From Wallacemonas rigidus (Eukaryota > Euglenozoa > Kinetoplastea > Trypanosomatida > Trypanosomatidae), in contig JASAOL010000592.1 of assembly GCA_030849045.1 (NCBI GenBank), positions 124,001 through 188,000 of the forward strand: a stretch of DNA of 64,000 bases, read 5' to 3'. Shown piece by piece: positions 49,201-58,612 of this stretch. Under the pieces are notes generated by a model, which worked only from the letters and a program-made list of their open reading frames with translations, was not told the DNA's origin and did no database searches. Within the stretch, counting starts at the first letter, position 1. Each line of letters opens with the position of its first letter. The translations under genes were made by a program, and so were the position numbers.

Positions 49201-49566
49201 CGCGCTGGACGCCGCGGCGGCAGTGGTGTTTGTCTGCAGAGGTGCCGGGCGAGAGAGGAGATACCGCGCGCTCGCCGTCGTGTTGTTGGGGCCAATCCTT
49301 TCTGCATCGTCGGCACTGTCCTGTGCCGCTTCAGAAGCGAATGCGGTGAACGAGCTGTATGGAGGGTACTCCTCCATCTGCTGTTGTGGCTGCTGCGACT
49401 GGTAGTCGTAGGTATGTGCGTGGCTGAGCTCGTGCGCCGCGCCTGCCTGATAGTTCTGGCTGTCCCCACCGAGGTCAGTGCGGGTGTGTGCGGCCGACTG
49501 CTTCTGAGGATCGGTGTGGTGGCCTCGACGCCCTGAGGCGTCGGATTTGGTGTACCGGCGAGGCAT
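46240..49566 (-). CDS. PSP1 C-terminal-domain protein, low-complexity N-terminus
   Basis: This 1108-residue protein carries a PSP1 domain in its last 170 residues. It has GSYVLYEADRGEDIGCV, then a basic block HRVPPHVLRRAAPDE, then CRDAVERAHLPLNVVGAVY, KLTFYYDSQERVDFRQLL and FQCRI-like FRCRIWMEKM. PSP1 domains are named after yeast Psp1, a high-copy suppressor of a DNA polymerase mutation. In trypanosomatids such proteins are often post-transcriptional regulators; this is family knowledge, not something seen here. The preceding 940 residues are Ser/Ala/Thr/Gln-rich with an eight-His run near 570, typical of disordered granule-associated proteins. A basic KSKS patch and an SRE-like stretch occur before the domain. 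The start follows from an acceptor only about 28 nt upstream. Confidence 0.85.
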   Translation of the reverse strand: MPRRYTKSDASGRRGHHTDPQKQSAAHTRTDLGGDSQNYQAGAAHELSHAHTYDYQSQQPQQQMEEYPPYSSFTAFASEAAQDSADDAERIGPNNTTASARYLLSRPAPLQTNTTAAAASSASFRSAQGGSGYTTVNTKRASQHPQHQQSSSSVHVLEPTTSPSHYGRRDSLSGVCDPPGASLSQLSPIMPSSYTLPSLSSASLPLARGYSAFSSPTATAVAAHAARASLTGLTSAPRSRAAANTAGSPLGYTSALPSSVASSTTLAAQAARLQRMNDGFVREDTELEFNEDLARSLPSTAIASPSFVASSFSSPLYAMPQYASAASAGTSGQSSVRPQPDMLRRHAERATTALSPLVSTATSAAPASLSPAVYGPSEGVELQFPQFVDFASRTEAMHPFGLDQVLDVDIVEQAVPAAQGVVDPAYMDAPMSASHDPAEVAMFSAFQAAYAESEVGCAPVEPTMPMREPSMTAAQHALPTTTTALVMSASGSMVPPPRSRTSTGHGMNTSGEALTDATATSALAAGDATPERTKHDVNTDDPSPRPHLPPAGGSGGKYTAMRPAEYSHHHHHHHSSSAAATAFALATRPYASSTVAYMRDAGEPTDADAISPFDAAHLRAPQDRPLHHTPLFADEAPARATTTAATVASDDTRATRPQKSPALSPYSPPWTPATGSMLNTATNAAVASTPISFPKRDERIDAHKTLQQQNAFSKPAVPAPGTVSAASSASQPTTATKSKSACADATSTRGGDDYDRHADADGLAGLTLSQHRSSKKLQKQRSSQSKRGTTAALGVDDSEHAYSPDAASARETPMRRAPMTLVGTALQQALDEAQSEDDAVRVVMPRTNDRANDQLPSQSSQPVLGQALRALMQQVKAQPHQQPRHLSQPYESAQGVEDSAVLHVQTTKTTSKRGAEPLADHGSDAAIFTRPDGVLRYAVTVVGHMSITSEIFSTAPVEKGSYVLYEADRGEDIGCVLACQNVENNNASGTPDATSNPTGLRTLGSFQRHRVPPHVLRRAAPDEIEVWLYDQVEEARATLPLCRDAVERAHLPLNVVGAVYQYNRKKLTFYYDSQERVDFRQLLQTLFSQFRCRIWMEKMPVSATCMES

Positions 49567-50770
49567 GAGCGCGATAGAAGAGGCGAGCTAGGACTGAAGA
49601 AAGAACAAGTGTGCGGACGTGCTGACCCGGACTCACATATGCGCGTGCTCGCCAAAAAAAAAAAAAGAAGCGAGCACAAGAACGAAGCGAGCGTCGCGTC
49701 GCTGCGCAGTGAAGACACGGACAGACGCGCTCAACACGAAAAAGAAGGAAAAAAAAACGAATCAAGTCGCGCTGTCGAAACCGGAGAGGGAAGACGTCAG
49801 CTTGAAATCTATGGAGGAACAGCTTGTTTTGTCGATACGCTTGATATCGAATGAGGCCTACGTGTCTGTGCCTTTTCTATGTACGTTTATGTGTGTATGT
49901 AGATATCTGCGTGTGCAAAACGTGTGCTAGTGTGGGTGTTGTGTTCACAGTCTTTTTCTTTTTTTTTTTTCTGTGTTGTGTTTACTTTTGAATGTGCAGC
50001 AGTGCGATCGAAATGGAGGTGAGATGAGGGCGAAGAGGAGATGCGTAAAACGCGAGGATGTGAAGAAGAAGGCTCGAACAGAGACAAAGGTGGTTCGAAA
50101 TGCCAAATGGCTGCTCAACGTCCAGGTTGAGGTGAAACGCACACCGACAGCACATTTTTTCTCTTTTGGGGTTCTCCTGATGCTGTTGTCACTCCAGTGT
50201 AAACACGAGAACGAAGTGCCAAGCAGCTGGGGTGGAGGAGTGCACGCCAGGCGGGGGAAAAACAGCGGTGGTACTCTCGTCCACGATGGGAATGGACTTC
50301 AAGGCGTGCACGCTGCTCTCAAGACAAACGGACCTGTGCGAATGGCCCGGTGAAGGGACAAAAGAGATAATAAAAAACATGTCACCACATCGTATTGGTG
50401 TGGTTGGTGCTGTTGCTTTGTTGCATATATTCATTTTTTTTTCTTTTTGGTGTATCCGTTGTTAGCACCTGCTGCTTAGTGGTGTATGCGCGTGTGCGTT
50501 TAAAAACAAAAAGAAAGACAAAGCAAAGAACACCAGTGTGCTTCTGCTGCCACGTACGGAGAGAGACAACCATTCCGGAATAGTTCGCGCGGTGTAGAAC
50601 AATATCATCTCTCTCCAGGAAATTTAAAAAAAAAAAAGAAAAAAAAGGTGCGCTCTCTTGCTTTTAGTTATTCGTGTATTATAGCTTCAACAGAAACTCT
50701 AAGAGCCCGTGCGTGTGTGTGTGTTTGTGTGGGTGTGCGTGCACTTCTTCCTCGATTGTTGACTTCTCGA
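49567..50770 (-). other. Intergenic region between PSP1 and PA2G4 genes
   Basis: No gene is supported in this 1.2-kb gap. It has A-rich and T-rich homopolymers (49654-49666, 49962-49972, 50626-50647). On the minus strand, downstream of PA2G4, it is the 3' UTR and spacer. The PSP1 acceptor lies at its left edge. Confidence 0.5.
49594..49595 (-). promoter_or_regulatory. Putative spliced-leader acceptor AG for the PSP1-domain gene
   Basis: Read on the minus strand, the tract CTTGTTCTTTCTTCAG ends here. It leaves a short 5' UTR of about 28 nt before the ATG at 49566. Confidence 0.5.
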
Positions 50771-52501
50771 CTACGCGTCCTCTTCGTTCTCTGCCACCTC
50801 CTCCTGGCGCTGGCGCTTCAGGGCCGGCTCGTTTGCCGGGCCAGCGGTCTTCTTGCTTGCGGCGGTCGCGAATTCAAGGGAGCGGCTGATCACCTCCGTG
50901 GCCTCCTCCGGCATCGGCAACGGGTGCAGCTCCTCCGACAGGCACGCGATGGAAGGCGTCATGGGGCCCTCCGGTGGCGCGCCACAGAGCACGACAATGC
51001 GCTTGCCGGTCACGGCGACCGTCGCCGAAAAACGAGCAGTGATGCCGCGGCTACCTTTGGTGCGCAGTGCGGGTAGCGGATCGATGACCCCCTTCTGTCG
51101 CAGCACACTGAGACCCATCTTACCCTTGAGCGGCTCGGCGAGGTGCTTGAAGTGAAAGGGGAAGCAGAAGAACTTCTCTGTCACCTCCTTCAGCGCCGCG
51201 TTGGCGTGCTGCACACGGGCATCGAGGCGGAACTCTTCAGGGCTTCGACGCATCAGGGTCGGCTGGTCCGGGTGTGTCATCATGCGGAAAGACTCGTTGT
51301 CGGTGAAGGCGATGTCGAGCGTCCAGACTTGAAATGCGCCGATCTCGCACGTCTCTACGTCTTGCTGAGGGCTCGTCATGTTGACGCGGCGGCCAATGAT
51401 GCACTGCATGCCGTCCGGCACGTAGCGTTTGGTGCGATTCGAGAGTACACCTTCGACAGCCTCCACGTTGTAGTGTCCACCAACGCGTGCGACGAAGTCT
51501 GTGATGTCCTCGTTCACAGTGCCGGGGCGGAGAAGATGAATCATGCCCTGCAGAGCCACGCGCGACGCCTCCACGGCGTTACAAGCTTCCGGACGCAGCC
51601 GGTGGCCTGCCGGCGCGGACGTTGCCGGTGAAGGGGACGAGGCTGATGCGGATGAGGACGCCAGCGCGGGCACGACAAGAGTGCGGGCGGCGCTGACGGG
51701 GTAGCCGTCGATGTGGCAGCCCAAGTGAAGCTTCACAACATCGTACGCCTTGAGCACCACGGCATCCTCCGCGTGGTACGGTGAGTAGTTGCACAGAACT
51801 TCATTGACGGAGACGTTTGTGGGGTACGCGAGACCTTTCGCGATGCGTTTGCCGTCCTCGTTCTTTGCCTTTGAGAAGACGCCTTTGAGACGGCTGAGGG
51901 CCTCGAGGTCGCCTTGATCGCAGAGCGCCTTCGTGTTCGCGCCGGGTACACATGCAATCGCGAGGAGGTCAAGCACCTCGTCAACGATGCGTCCCGCCAT
52001 TTTGTACTTGGTCATCACGTCTTGCACGCGGATGGTGCTGCTCTCATCTTCGCTGGCCTCAAAGACATCATCGCCCTCGAGCTGATCCTCGATCTGCTCG
52101 ATGCGGCCTCGCAGAGACATGGAGCGAACACGCGAAGCGGCGCTCTTCGAATGTGTTTTCGCCTCCTTCTTAGACTCGTTGTTGTTCTCCTCGTTGGCAG
52201 AGGTCGGCGCGACCTTGGAGGCAGCGCGGGAGCGAGGGGTCGCGCTCTCCGATGTGGTGGTCGTGTTGCTTGAGACACCTGGACGCACCACCCGTTTTAT
52301 CTTTCGCAAAGTCACACCCGCGGCGATCTGCACGTGGCTGTCCGTCTCCGCTGTGGCCTCTTCGGACAAACCCTTCGGGGTCTTCTTCTTGGTCGCGTCC
52401 AGCTCACGGCGGAGATCGTGTATCGAGGCGCTGCGCTCCCGCTTCGTGCGCAGCGTCGGGCGATTACTCTTGCTGCGGCTCGCGCTGTATCCACGACCCA
52501 T
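50771..52501 (-). CDS. PA2G4/EBP1-like M24-fold protein (catalytically dead)
   Basis: This 576-residue protein has the creatinase/methionine aminopeptidase (pita-bread) fold of PA2G4/EBP1, an RNA- and ribosome-associated factor. Matching stretches are VMTKYKMAGRIVDEVLDLL, GLAYPTNVSVNEVLCNYSP, a VVKLHLGCHIDGYPVSAART segment and HLLRPGTVNEDITDFV. Where methionine aminopeptidase 2 has two metal-binding Asp eleven residues apart, this protein has His259 and Ser270. So it should not bind the metals or cleave peptides, as is known for EBP1. The 150-residue N-terminus is longer than usual, Lys/Ser/Thr-rich and probably disordered, and a Lys/Arg tail like that of EBP1 closes the protein. A role in ribosome biogenesis or translation control is inferred from the family. 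Confidence 0.88.
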   Translation of the reverse strand: MGRGYSASRSKSNRPTLRTKRERSASIHDLRRELDATKKKTPKGLSEEATAETDSHVQIAAGVTLRKIKRVVRPGVSSNTTTTSESATPRSRAASKVAPTSANEENNNESKKEAKTHSKSAASRVRSMSLRGRIEQIEDQLEGDDVFEASEDESSTIRVQDVMTKYKMAGRIVDEVLDLLAIACVPGANTKALCDQGDLEALSRLKGVFSKAKNEDGKRIAKGLAYPTNVSVNEVLCNYSPYHAEDAVVLKAYDVVKLHLGCHIDGYPVSAARTLVVPALASSSASASSPSPATSAPAGHRLRPEACNAVEASRVALQGMIHLLRPGTVNEDITDFVARVGGHYNVEAVEGVLSNRTKRYVPDGMQCIIGRRVNMTSPQQDVETCEIGAFQVWTLDIAFTDNESFRMMTHPDQPTLMRRSPEEFRLDARVQHANAALKEVTEKFFCFPFHFKHLAEPLKGKMGLSVLRQKGVIDPLPALRTKGSRGITARFSATVAVTGKRIVVLCGAPPEGPMTPSIACLSEELHPLPMPEEATEVISRSLEFATAASKKTAGPANEPALKRQRQEEVAENEEDA

Positions 52502-53680
52502 TTGTACGCCTGTTCAATTGTCGTGTTGCTTTCTGCTGTCGAGCGCGTGGGCGATCGAGAAAAGCACAGCGAGGCGCGGTTTGTGGACTTGGTGGGGTCG
52601 CGGATGCCTCTGTCCGGAGAGATGGGTAACGTGAACAAAATAAAGGAAAGAAAAGCAAAGCAAGACGCACCGCAATGACAAATCTATTCCGTGATCTTTT
52701 CAAGAGTTGTGTGTTTACACGTGCGTGTGTGGCAGCCGAGCCATCCGACAAGAAAAACCGAAACGATACACACAGAAAATGTTGGTAGGCGCACGAGAGA
52801 GGGGAATGAATGTCCAGAGTGTGGAATGGGGAGCGGCAGGCGTTCGAGAGAGTGTGGAACTCGGTCAATCTGACCCTTCTCCTTTCCGTGGTACTTGACG
52901 CACACACACACACACACGTCTGTGCGTGCGAACGCGATCAAAGTGAGTCTGGTCGATCACATCTCAGCCGAAGACCACAAGGCGTCAACGCATCGAGGCG
53001 CCACGGTGTGCTTGGTTGTGCCTTACTTGTCCTCTACAGAAGTCTCGCGCTGCCCATCGGTTTCGCGCTGAACCAAAGAATTCTGCGGTGGAGGTAGGAC
53101 ACAAGAAGCCCGGTTGTGGTGCCTCGTGCGATGATTCATGTGCATCGTGCCGTGCATGGACAGATGCACACATTGGTATGCGTCACGTTTTTTATCTTTT
53201 ATTTTTTTTTTTCGTTTTGTTATTGCTGTTGTTGCTCTTACCTTCATAATGGGAAGTCACCTTGTCGTCACCGTCAAAGCCCAGTACGGAGGGAAAAAAC
53301 AAAGAGGGGCGTGGCCACAGCAACGAAACAGAGCGCCAGTGCCATGAACAGCAAGCGCAGAGAGAGCGCGGGGGAACAAGAAGAATGACGCCGCGAAGAC
53401 AAGTAAAAAAGCACAAACAGAAAAAGAGGATAGAGAAAAAGCACAGCATAGAGAGAATTGTCCCCGCACGTCCTCTTCCATCTTGTGCAGTGGTTCGCTT
53501 TTGTTTCGCTTGTCCTACCTCCTTGTGTGATTCGTCGCCATACTCACTCCTTTCTGATTGTTGTTGTGACTTCTGTTCTGGCTGTCACTTCACTTCATGT
53601 GCAGCACTTGTCCTTTTCAACGACACGACCTCTTTTCTTCTTCGTGACCGCCTCGCACAGGTGTGCGTGTTTGTGTGTGC
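52502..53680 (-). other. Intergenic region between PA2G4 and lectin genes
   Basis: No gene is supported. It contains an (AC)n run at about 52902-52917 and T-rich stretches near 53189-53212. The open frames on either strand are short, with weak composition. Confidence 0.5.
52610..52611 (-). promoter_or_regulatory. Putative spliced-leader acceptor AG for the PA2G4-like gene
   Basis: Read on the minus strand, a long T/C tract (about 52612-52675) ends in CCGGACAG here. No ATG occurs between this AG and the start at 52501. Confidence 0.45.
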
Positions 53681-54994
53681 TTACTTCTTCCTGCGCTTGA
53701 CGGTGCGCGCGCGTACCCGGCGAGGTGCGGCGGTCGTCGTGGTCGTCTCCTCTTCTTCCTCTTCGTCGTACTCGTCTTCCTCCTCAAACTCTCCCTCCTC
53801 GTCGTCATCCTCCTCCACTTCGGGGGCGGCCGTCGTGGTCGTCGGGCTCGGCGTGGCCTTTGGCTTACGCGTGCGGCGAACGGGCGCGCGGGTCGTGGGG
53901 GTGGGGGTGGGGGCTGCCGTTGTTTCTTGTCGCTTCTTCAGCTCCGCCAGCTCTTTTTCGAGCTGCGCTAGTCGGGCAGCCTCACGTTGCGACGCGTCGT
54001 GATCGTCAGCGGTGTCGTCGTCATCGTCCGCTGCCGCCTCGTCGTTCATCTCAATCGAGCCGTGCGCGCCGGCGTACGCGGCTGGGGCCTTGCTCTCGTA
54101 GACATCATGCGTGTACCGCACATCCGTGAGTGGCGAGAGGTGCGTGTAGATGATGTCGTGAATTTCTGACACGCCACCTGTGGCGGCTGTGAAGCCGAGG
54201 AAGTACTGTGTTTTGTCCACATCCAAAGGTACCTTTTGGTTTACCTGGAAGCACAGGACCTCGTCCTTACCGTGGTTTTTCGAGGCGTAGACCTGCATCG
54301 TCCCTTCGTTGTACCGCACACGCACAGTGGCCAGCTTCGCCGGTGGTTTCTGGTTCACAAAGTCAAAAACGCAGTTGCCCAGCGTCTCGCCACGGAAGTC
54401 GCGCTGCGGCGAGTACCGCCTGGGTGGGTTCGCGCCAGACTCGTAGATGAGGCTAATCATCGGGTTGTCCCGTCCATTGTCGTTGTCGTAGACATCAAAG
54501 AGCAGACCAATGCCTTTGAACGTGGGTGGGTGCCCGAAAAGCATGCCAGTCGTACGTGGGATCGAATCGACAATCCACATCGCGAAGCCATCCGCACCTT
54601 TACCAGGCTGCTCCCGGAACACATGGAAGCCCACCACGATTTCGAACGCGTGCATGTCGAGAGGCTGCGTATTCCAGAAGTGACCCGTCTGGCTCGTCTC
54701 CTGCGGCGTGAGGCGCACGTACTTGTCTGTGATCACGGTGGAGCCGGAGGAGAGCCAATGGGGCACATCCTCTTCCTCCTCCGCGCCGAAGTAGTAGCGG
54801 AGAAGTGGCAGTGAGAAGGAGTGGTGGTCAATCGTGGAGATCACAACACGCTGATGTTCCTCGTCAGACATCGGGTCCTTCTCATACATACCTTCTGCGC
54901 GTGCGAACATGGGCGTGCACACAAGGCAGAGCGCGGCAATGACAAGACCAACGCACGCCACGCGCCGCATCACGTATGTGGGCGGCGGAGCCAT
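53681..54994 (-). CDS. L-type (legume-like) lectin, secretory pathway, no membrane anchor
   Basis: This encodes about 437 residues with an N-terminal signal peptide (hydrophobic core VGLVIAALCLVC, about 15-26) and an L-type lectin domain like ERGIC-53/VIP36. These proteins bind high-mannose glycans on cargo leaving the endoplasmic reticulum. The domain (about 50-300) shows GADGFAMWIVDS, GIGLLFDVYDNDNGRDNP with the Ca2+/sugar-binding Asp and Asn residues, and NCVFDF. After about residue 320 the protein is unusual: an acidic run, a short coiled coil, a Pro/Thr linker, then a long acidic stretch, five Thr and a basic end KRRKK. No transmembrane segment is visible, unlike ERGIC-53, so it would be lumenal or secreted. 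The final KRRKK is not a standard KKxx retrieval signal. The start is the ATG directly ahead of the signal peptide; upstream codons in frame lack another ATG nearby. Confidence 0.87.
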   Translation of the reverse strand: MAPPPTYVMRRVACVGLVIAALCLVCTPMFARAEGMYEKDPMSDEEHQRVVISTIDHHSFSLPLLRYYFGAEEEEDVPHWLSSGSTVITDKYVRLTPQETSQTGHFWNTQPLDMHAFEIVVGFHVFREQPGKGADGFAMWIVDSIPRTTGMLFGHPPTFKGIGLLFDVYDNDNGRDNPMISLIYESGANPPRRYSPQRDFRGETLGNCVFDFVNQKPPAKLATVRVRYNEGTMQVYASKNHGKDEVLCFQVNQKVPLDVDKTQYFLGFTAATGGVSEIHDIIYTHLSPLTDVRYTHDVYESKAPAAYAGAHGSIEMNDEAAADDDDDTADDHDASQREAARLAQLEKELAELKKRQETTAAPTPTPTTRAPVRRTRKPKATPSPTTTTAAPEVEEDDDEEGEFEEEDEYDEEEEEETTTTTAAPRRVRARTVKRRKK

Positions 54995-56664
54995 GTTAAT
55001 GCGATGAACAAAGTAGGATAGGATTCTTTGAGCGTGTCTCTTCCTCGCGTATCTGTACGACAAATAGTTTCTTTTTTGTTTGTTTGTTTGTTTGTTTGTT
55101 TCTCCTGCTATTATTTTCTTTACGAAGTGAGTGTCCCGTTCTCTCGCTCTCTTTTTTTTTTCCTTTCCGTAATACCGGGAAAAGGGGGGAGAGAACAAGA
55201 CGAGACGCACGAGTGAGTACGGCAAGGGCGATTCAATATCCTCGCCAATACCGAGCACACGGGAATCGCAAACTAAGATACAATGGTTTTCTGTGCTCCG
55301 CCATTTTTTTGTTTGGTCGCGATGAGAAAAAGCCGTGTGTGTGTGTGTGTGTGTGTGTGTCCACAAAAGCACAGAGAGGAGGGAGAGACGGAGGAGGATG
55401 AGAAATGGAAATGAGCGTTCGTGTACACAATGGCGTCGGACCAGTGAAGACAGTGAGCAGCTAGCACTTTTGTTTGTTTGTTTGTTTGAGCAGTCATTTG
55501 ATTTGTGTCCCTCGCATGTGCTGACACAACCACGCTCCTCATGTGAGTCGTTCTGGGTGTGCGGGAGAAGAAAAAAAACAACGAAGGCGTTCGTCGGTGT
55601 TGGCTCATCGATTGACACCATTTTTTTTTTTTTTCGTTTTCCGTTTTTGTTTTTGTTTCTATCGTGGCGGCGCCTTCTTTTGTGCGTCAGCGGTTCCCTT
55701 CTTTTTGTCTGCAGCTAGTGGTGCTGCTCTTCTTTTTTTTTTTTCTTTTAATGCACTTCGCTCTCTATCCTATGAGTAAGAAGGAATATGCACGCTCATG
55801 TCTCCGCATCATTGACGGGTGCGTTGTGATCTGCCGGCGTCTCTACCGAGCAGGAGGGGGGAAAAAAAGAAAAAAAAAAGAGAGAACAATATCGACTGCG
55901 AATGGTAACAAAACACAACAACAACGCAAAGCTTACATGATCAGAACTTGTCTGTGGTGGCGTACCACACACACACACACAAACACACATCGGCCCTCAC
56001 AATGCAAACAAATAAATGAAGAGGAGAGACGTATGTGAGAACAAATTTACATAAATGAATGCACAAGAGAACAAGAAAAGAAAAAAGATAATAAGATGAG
56101 AAAAGAGAGAGAGAGAGAGCACGCGGACAGCGTCAACAAAAGAGAGCACCGGGGGGAAACGAAAAGACCAATATGGGCTCATGTCCACTGTTCTTTTTCC
56201 CTTCCCCGTGAAAGGCGCGTCATGTGTCTCCGTCGAAAAGGGAAAAAAAAAAGTGTAAGTGCGATGGAGAGAGTTCAGACAAGGTATCGCTGTCTTGAGT
56301 CGGTCGCCGTGCACGTGCACTCGCACAGGTACGCCGACGTATCGGAGAGTCACACACTTGTTCGAAGCGAAAGGCAGGTATGTGTACAAGAGACAAATGT
56401 CGTGCTTTCAAGTTTGATATGTGATTTGTCACCGATGTTGCTTTAACTTTTCTTTTTTTTTTCTTCTTTTTTAATATATATACTTTTAATCGGTTTCCGT
56501 TGGCAGTCTCCTTGTACCTCTTGTGTGTGTATCATCTTTTTGTATGATACACACACGATACACACATGCACAATCGTTGTCTGGTCCTGTCGCCAACGTC
56601 ACCGTCCACGGTCGTGTCCGCATCCAATACGGATGGGCCAAAAGTTACGATTCTCCGCTTGCGG

Positions 56665-56695
<31 letters not shown>
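54995..56695 (-). other. Intergenic region between lectin and U-box genes
   Basis: No gene is supported in this 1.7-kb gap. It has TTTG repeats at about 55080-55102, a (GT)n run at about 55335-55361, (AC)n at about 55969-55984, (AG)n near 56105-56119 and a 13-bp hairpin at 56523-56556. A (TG)n run at about 56670-56694 touches the U-box stop codon. One minus-strand open frame near 56000-56390 has a hydrophobic end, but it begins at a non-ATG codon and is low-complexity, so it is not called. Confidence 0.55.
56523..56556 (-). repeat. 13-bp perfect inverted repeat (hairpin) in the U-box gene 3' UTR
   Basis: The arm at 56523-56535 is the exact reverse complement of the arm at 56544-56556, with an 8-base loop between. 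It lies about 140 nt beyond the stop codon of the U-box gene on the minus strand, so it would fold in that mRNA. Confidence 0.75.
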
Positions 56696-58612
56696 TCACT
56701 TGGCAGCCGCCTTCGCGATCTTGTACTTGGCGATCTCCTGTTGAAGGGCAGTGTCGACTTCGATCTCATCCTCGATGGATTCGCCCGAGATGGGGTCCAC
56801 ATGGCCGACCTTGTCAATCACATCCTGGAGGGCATCGTACTCAAATCGGTGTCCATTGGCCAGCACCACCGGCTCCTTCATAAGCTTGCCGGTCAGCTGA
56901 CAGCAGTAGTCGACAGGGTGCTTCTTCTTTTTCTTTTTACCAGCGGCGTCGGAGGGGGAGCTACCAGCTTCGAGCGCACGCATCCCGCCGCCGTTTGGGC
57001 TCTGCGGTGCGGGAGCGCCGAAGAGTGCGCCGGCGGCTGCCAGCTCACCAAGGAGGTGCCCGAGTGCGAGCTGCATGATCACCGCCTGAAGCGTGTCCAG
57101 CTGCTCTTCCAGCCGCTCCATCGCCTCGTACGCCTCCGCATCTTCGCGCAGCTCCTGTTCCTCCCTGGCGAATTTCTCGTGGAGAAGATCGACCGATTCG
57201 TTGGTGCGCACACAGTACGGGGAGTCCTCTTTGCTAAAGCAAATGGTGAATCCCTGCGCCGCGGTCACCCGCACGCCGGGCTTCAGGGGATTTTTGTCAT
57301 TCGCGATGGTGCTCAACAAAACGTCGAGCGACCCGGCCAAGTTCACTGGTGTCGTGATGTTCCGTGCGTTGATGTTGCACAAACACTCTACCACGTAGAT
57401 GAGGCACAGCATGCCTACGTACTCCGCGCGGAGCATGGGCTCGAGTCGCGTGGTTTGCTGCACAAGCGAGGCGAGCGCGCTCAGCAGCTTGTCCGTCAGC
57501 TGAACAGAGGTCGGTTGCTTGTAGAGCGCGAGCCGGGCTAATCGCAATGCCGCGACGCTAGAGTTTAGGTAGGCGTTATTGGGAGTGTTATCGCTAATCT
57601 CATCGTTGGCACGGGCGCGCTCCCAGGCGTGCAGTGTCGCCATCACGTACGGGGTGAGCACGTCACCGACAAAGGACTGTCCTTGTGTGGTGGCGAGCAG
57701 CCTCTGCTGAAACGCGGTCGCGGCCTGTGGCTTGTCCGCGTTGAACTCGACGAGGTTGCTGACAAAGATGGCGACGTAGCGGATCATGACGGCCCATTGG
57801 AGAAGCTCGTACTTCTGCATCGGTGTGAGGGCCGTGACGGATCCCAGGGTCGCAGGGGAGGCCAGGCCGCCCAAGCCCTCCGCACCGCCGGTCGAGTTGC
57901 GGTTCTGCCCGGAGAGCTGCCAGCGCTCGACGAGCTCTTGGAAGAGGGTCGGCAGCAGCTCTTCGCGCTCGCACTGCTGCAACAGCGTCGCCATCTTCTG
58001 CTGGAACGCTGTCACGCTCGTCGTCTGCATCGTCGCGGTCGGATTGGGATCGGCGGTGAAGTACGTCGTCGGCGTGCTCAGCTCGTAGAGGCAGCGCATT
58101 GTCGCGTGAAGCAGCTGCCACTCGTAGCTGCGATTGCGGAGGATGGAGACCAGCATGGTGACAAGACGGCCCTCGGAGCCTCCGCAGATCTGCTGTAGGA
58201 GGTCGCCAGCGTGGAGGCGGGTGTAGTTTGTGCAGCGCTGGAGGAGCACCGTCAGCATCTCTCTCTGTGCGGCGAACGACTCCATCTCTTGTTCTAGGAG
58301 ATCGTCAAAAGACTGGTTGAGCTGCGTCACAGAGCGGTACAGCTCGTTCTGGCGAAACGTGTCATCCTGTACACGCGATAGCCAGTAGAGGACTTCGAGG
58401 CTCGCCGTGCGCAGTGTCGTGTTCTTGGTGCCATCATTAGCGATGGCGAGCGCGCGGTTCATGAGCTCCACGCAGACACTACGGTCGGACGCGACAAGCT
58501 GGGATGCCACCGCGTAGTCCTTCAAGGACTCAGCCGCCATTGACAGGGAGGTCACGCTGACGCAAGCAACAGGCTGGTCCATCAGCGCCTTAATCGCTGA
58601 GTTTGAGGCCAT
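56696..58612 (-). CDS. Putative E3 ligase with helical repeats and C-terminal U-box
   Basis: This 638-residue protein ends in a U-box-like domain (about 566-632): the line CCQLTGKLMKEPVVLANGH, then FEYDALQDVI, then DPISGESIEDEI and TALQQEIAKY. It follows the spacing of UFD2/UBE4 U-boxes, which recruit ubiquitin E2 enzymes without zinc. A lysine run KKKKKK precedes it. The N-terminal 500 residues are alpha-helical with repeated Leu patterns, resembling an armadillo- or HEAT-like solenoid. A short coiled coil of Glu/Leu lies around 490-530. There is no signal peptide or membrane segment. E3 activity is inferred from the U-box alone, and a substrate is unknown. The length is shorter than UFD2, and I would not call it that ortholog. 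An acceptor AG at 58663-58664 precedes the start. Confidence 0.8.
   Translation of the reverse strand: MASNSAIKALMDQPVACVSVTSLSMAAESLKDYAVASQLVASDRSVCVELMNRALAIANDGTKNTTLRTASLEVLYWLSRVQDDTFRQNELYRSVTQLNQSFDDLLEQEMESFAAQREMLTVLLQRCTNYTRLHAGDLLQQICGGSEGRLVTMLVSILRNRSYEWQLLHATMRCLYELSTPTTYFTADPNPTATMQTTSVTAFQQKMATLLQQCEREELLPTLFQELVERWQLSGQNRNSTGGAEGLGGLASPATLGSVTALTPMQKYELLQWAVMIRYVAIFVSNLVEFNADKPQAATAFQQRLLATTQGQSFVGDVLTPYVMATLHAWERARANDEISDNTPNNAYLNSSVAALRLARLALYKQPTSVQLTDKLLSALASLVQQTTRLEPMLRAEYVGMLCLIYVVECLCNINARNITTPVNLAGSLDVLLSTIANDKNPLKPGVRVTAAQGFTICFSKEDSPYCVRTNESVDLLHEKFAREEQELREDAEAYEAMERLEEQLDTLQAVIMQLALGHLLGELAAAGALFGAPAPQSPNGGGMRALEAGSSPSDAAGKKKKKKHPVDYCCQLTGKLMKEPVVLANGHRFEYDALQDVIDKVGHVDPISGESIEDEIEVDTALQQEIAKYKIAKAAAK

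Noticed and set aside
55997-56389. 130-residue minus-strand frame with a hydrophobic end
   Set aside because: Begins at TTG, low-complexity Phe/Leu/Ser at its end, lies in the 3' UTR of the U-box gene.
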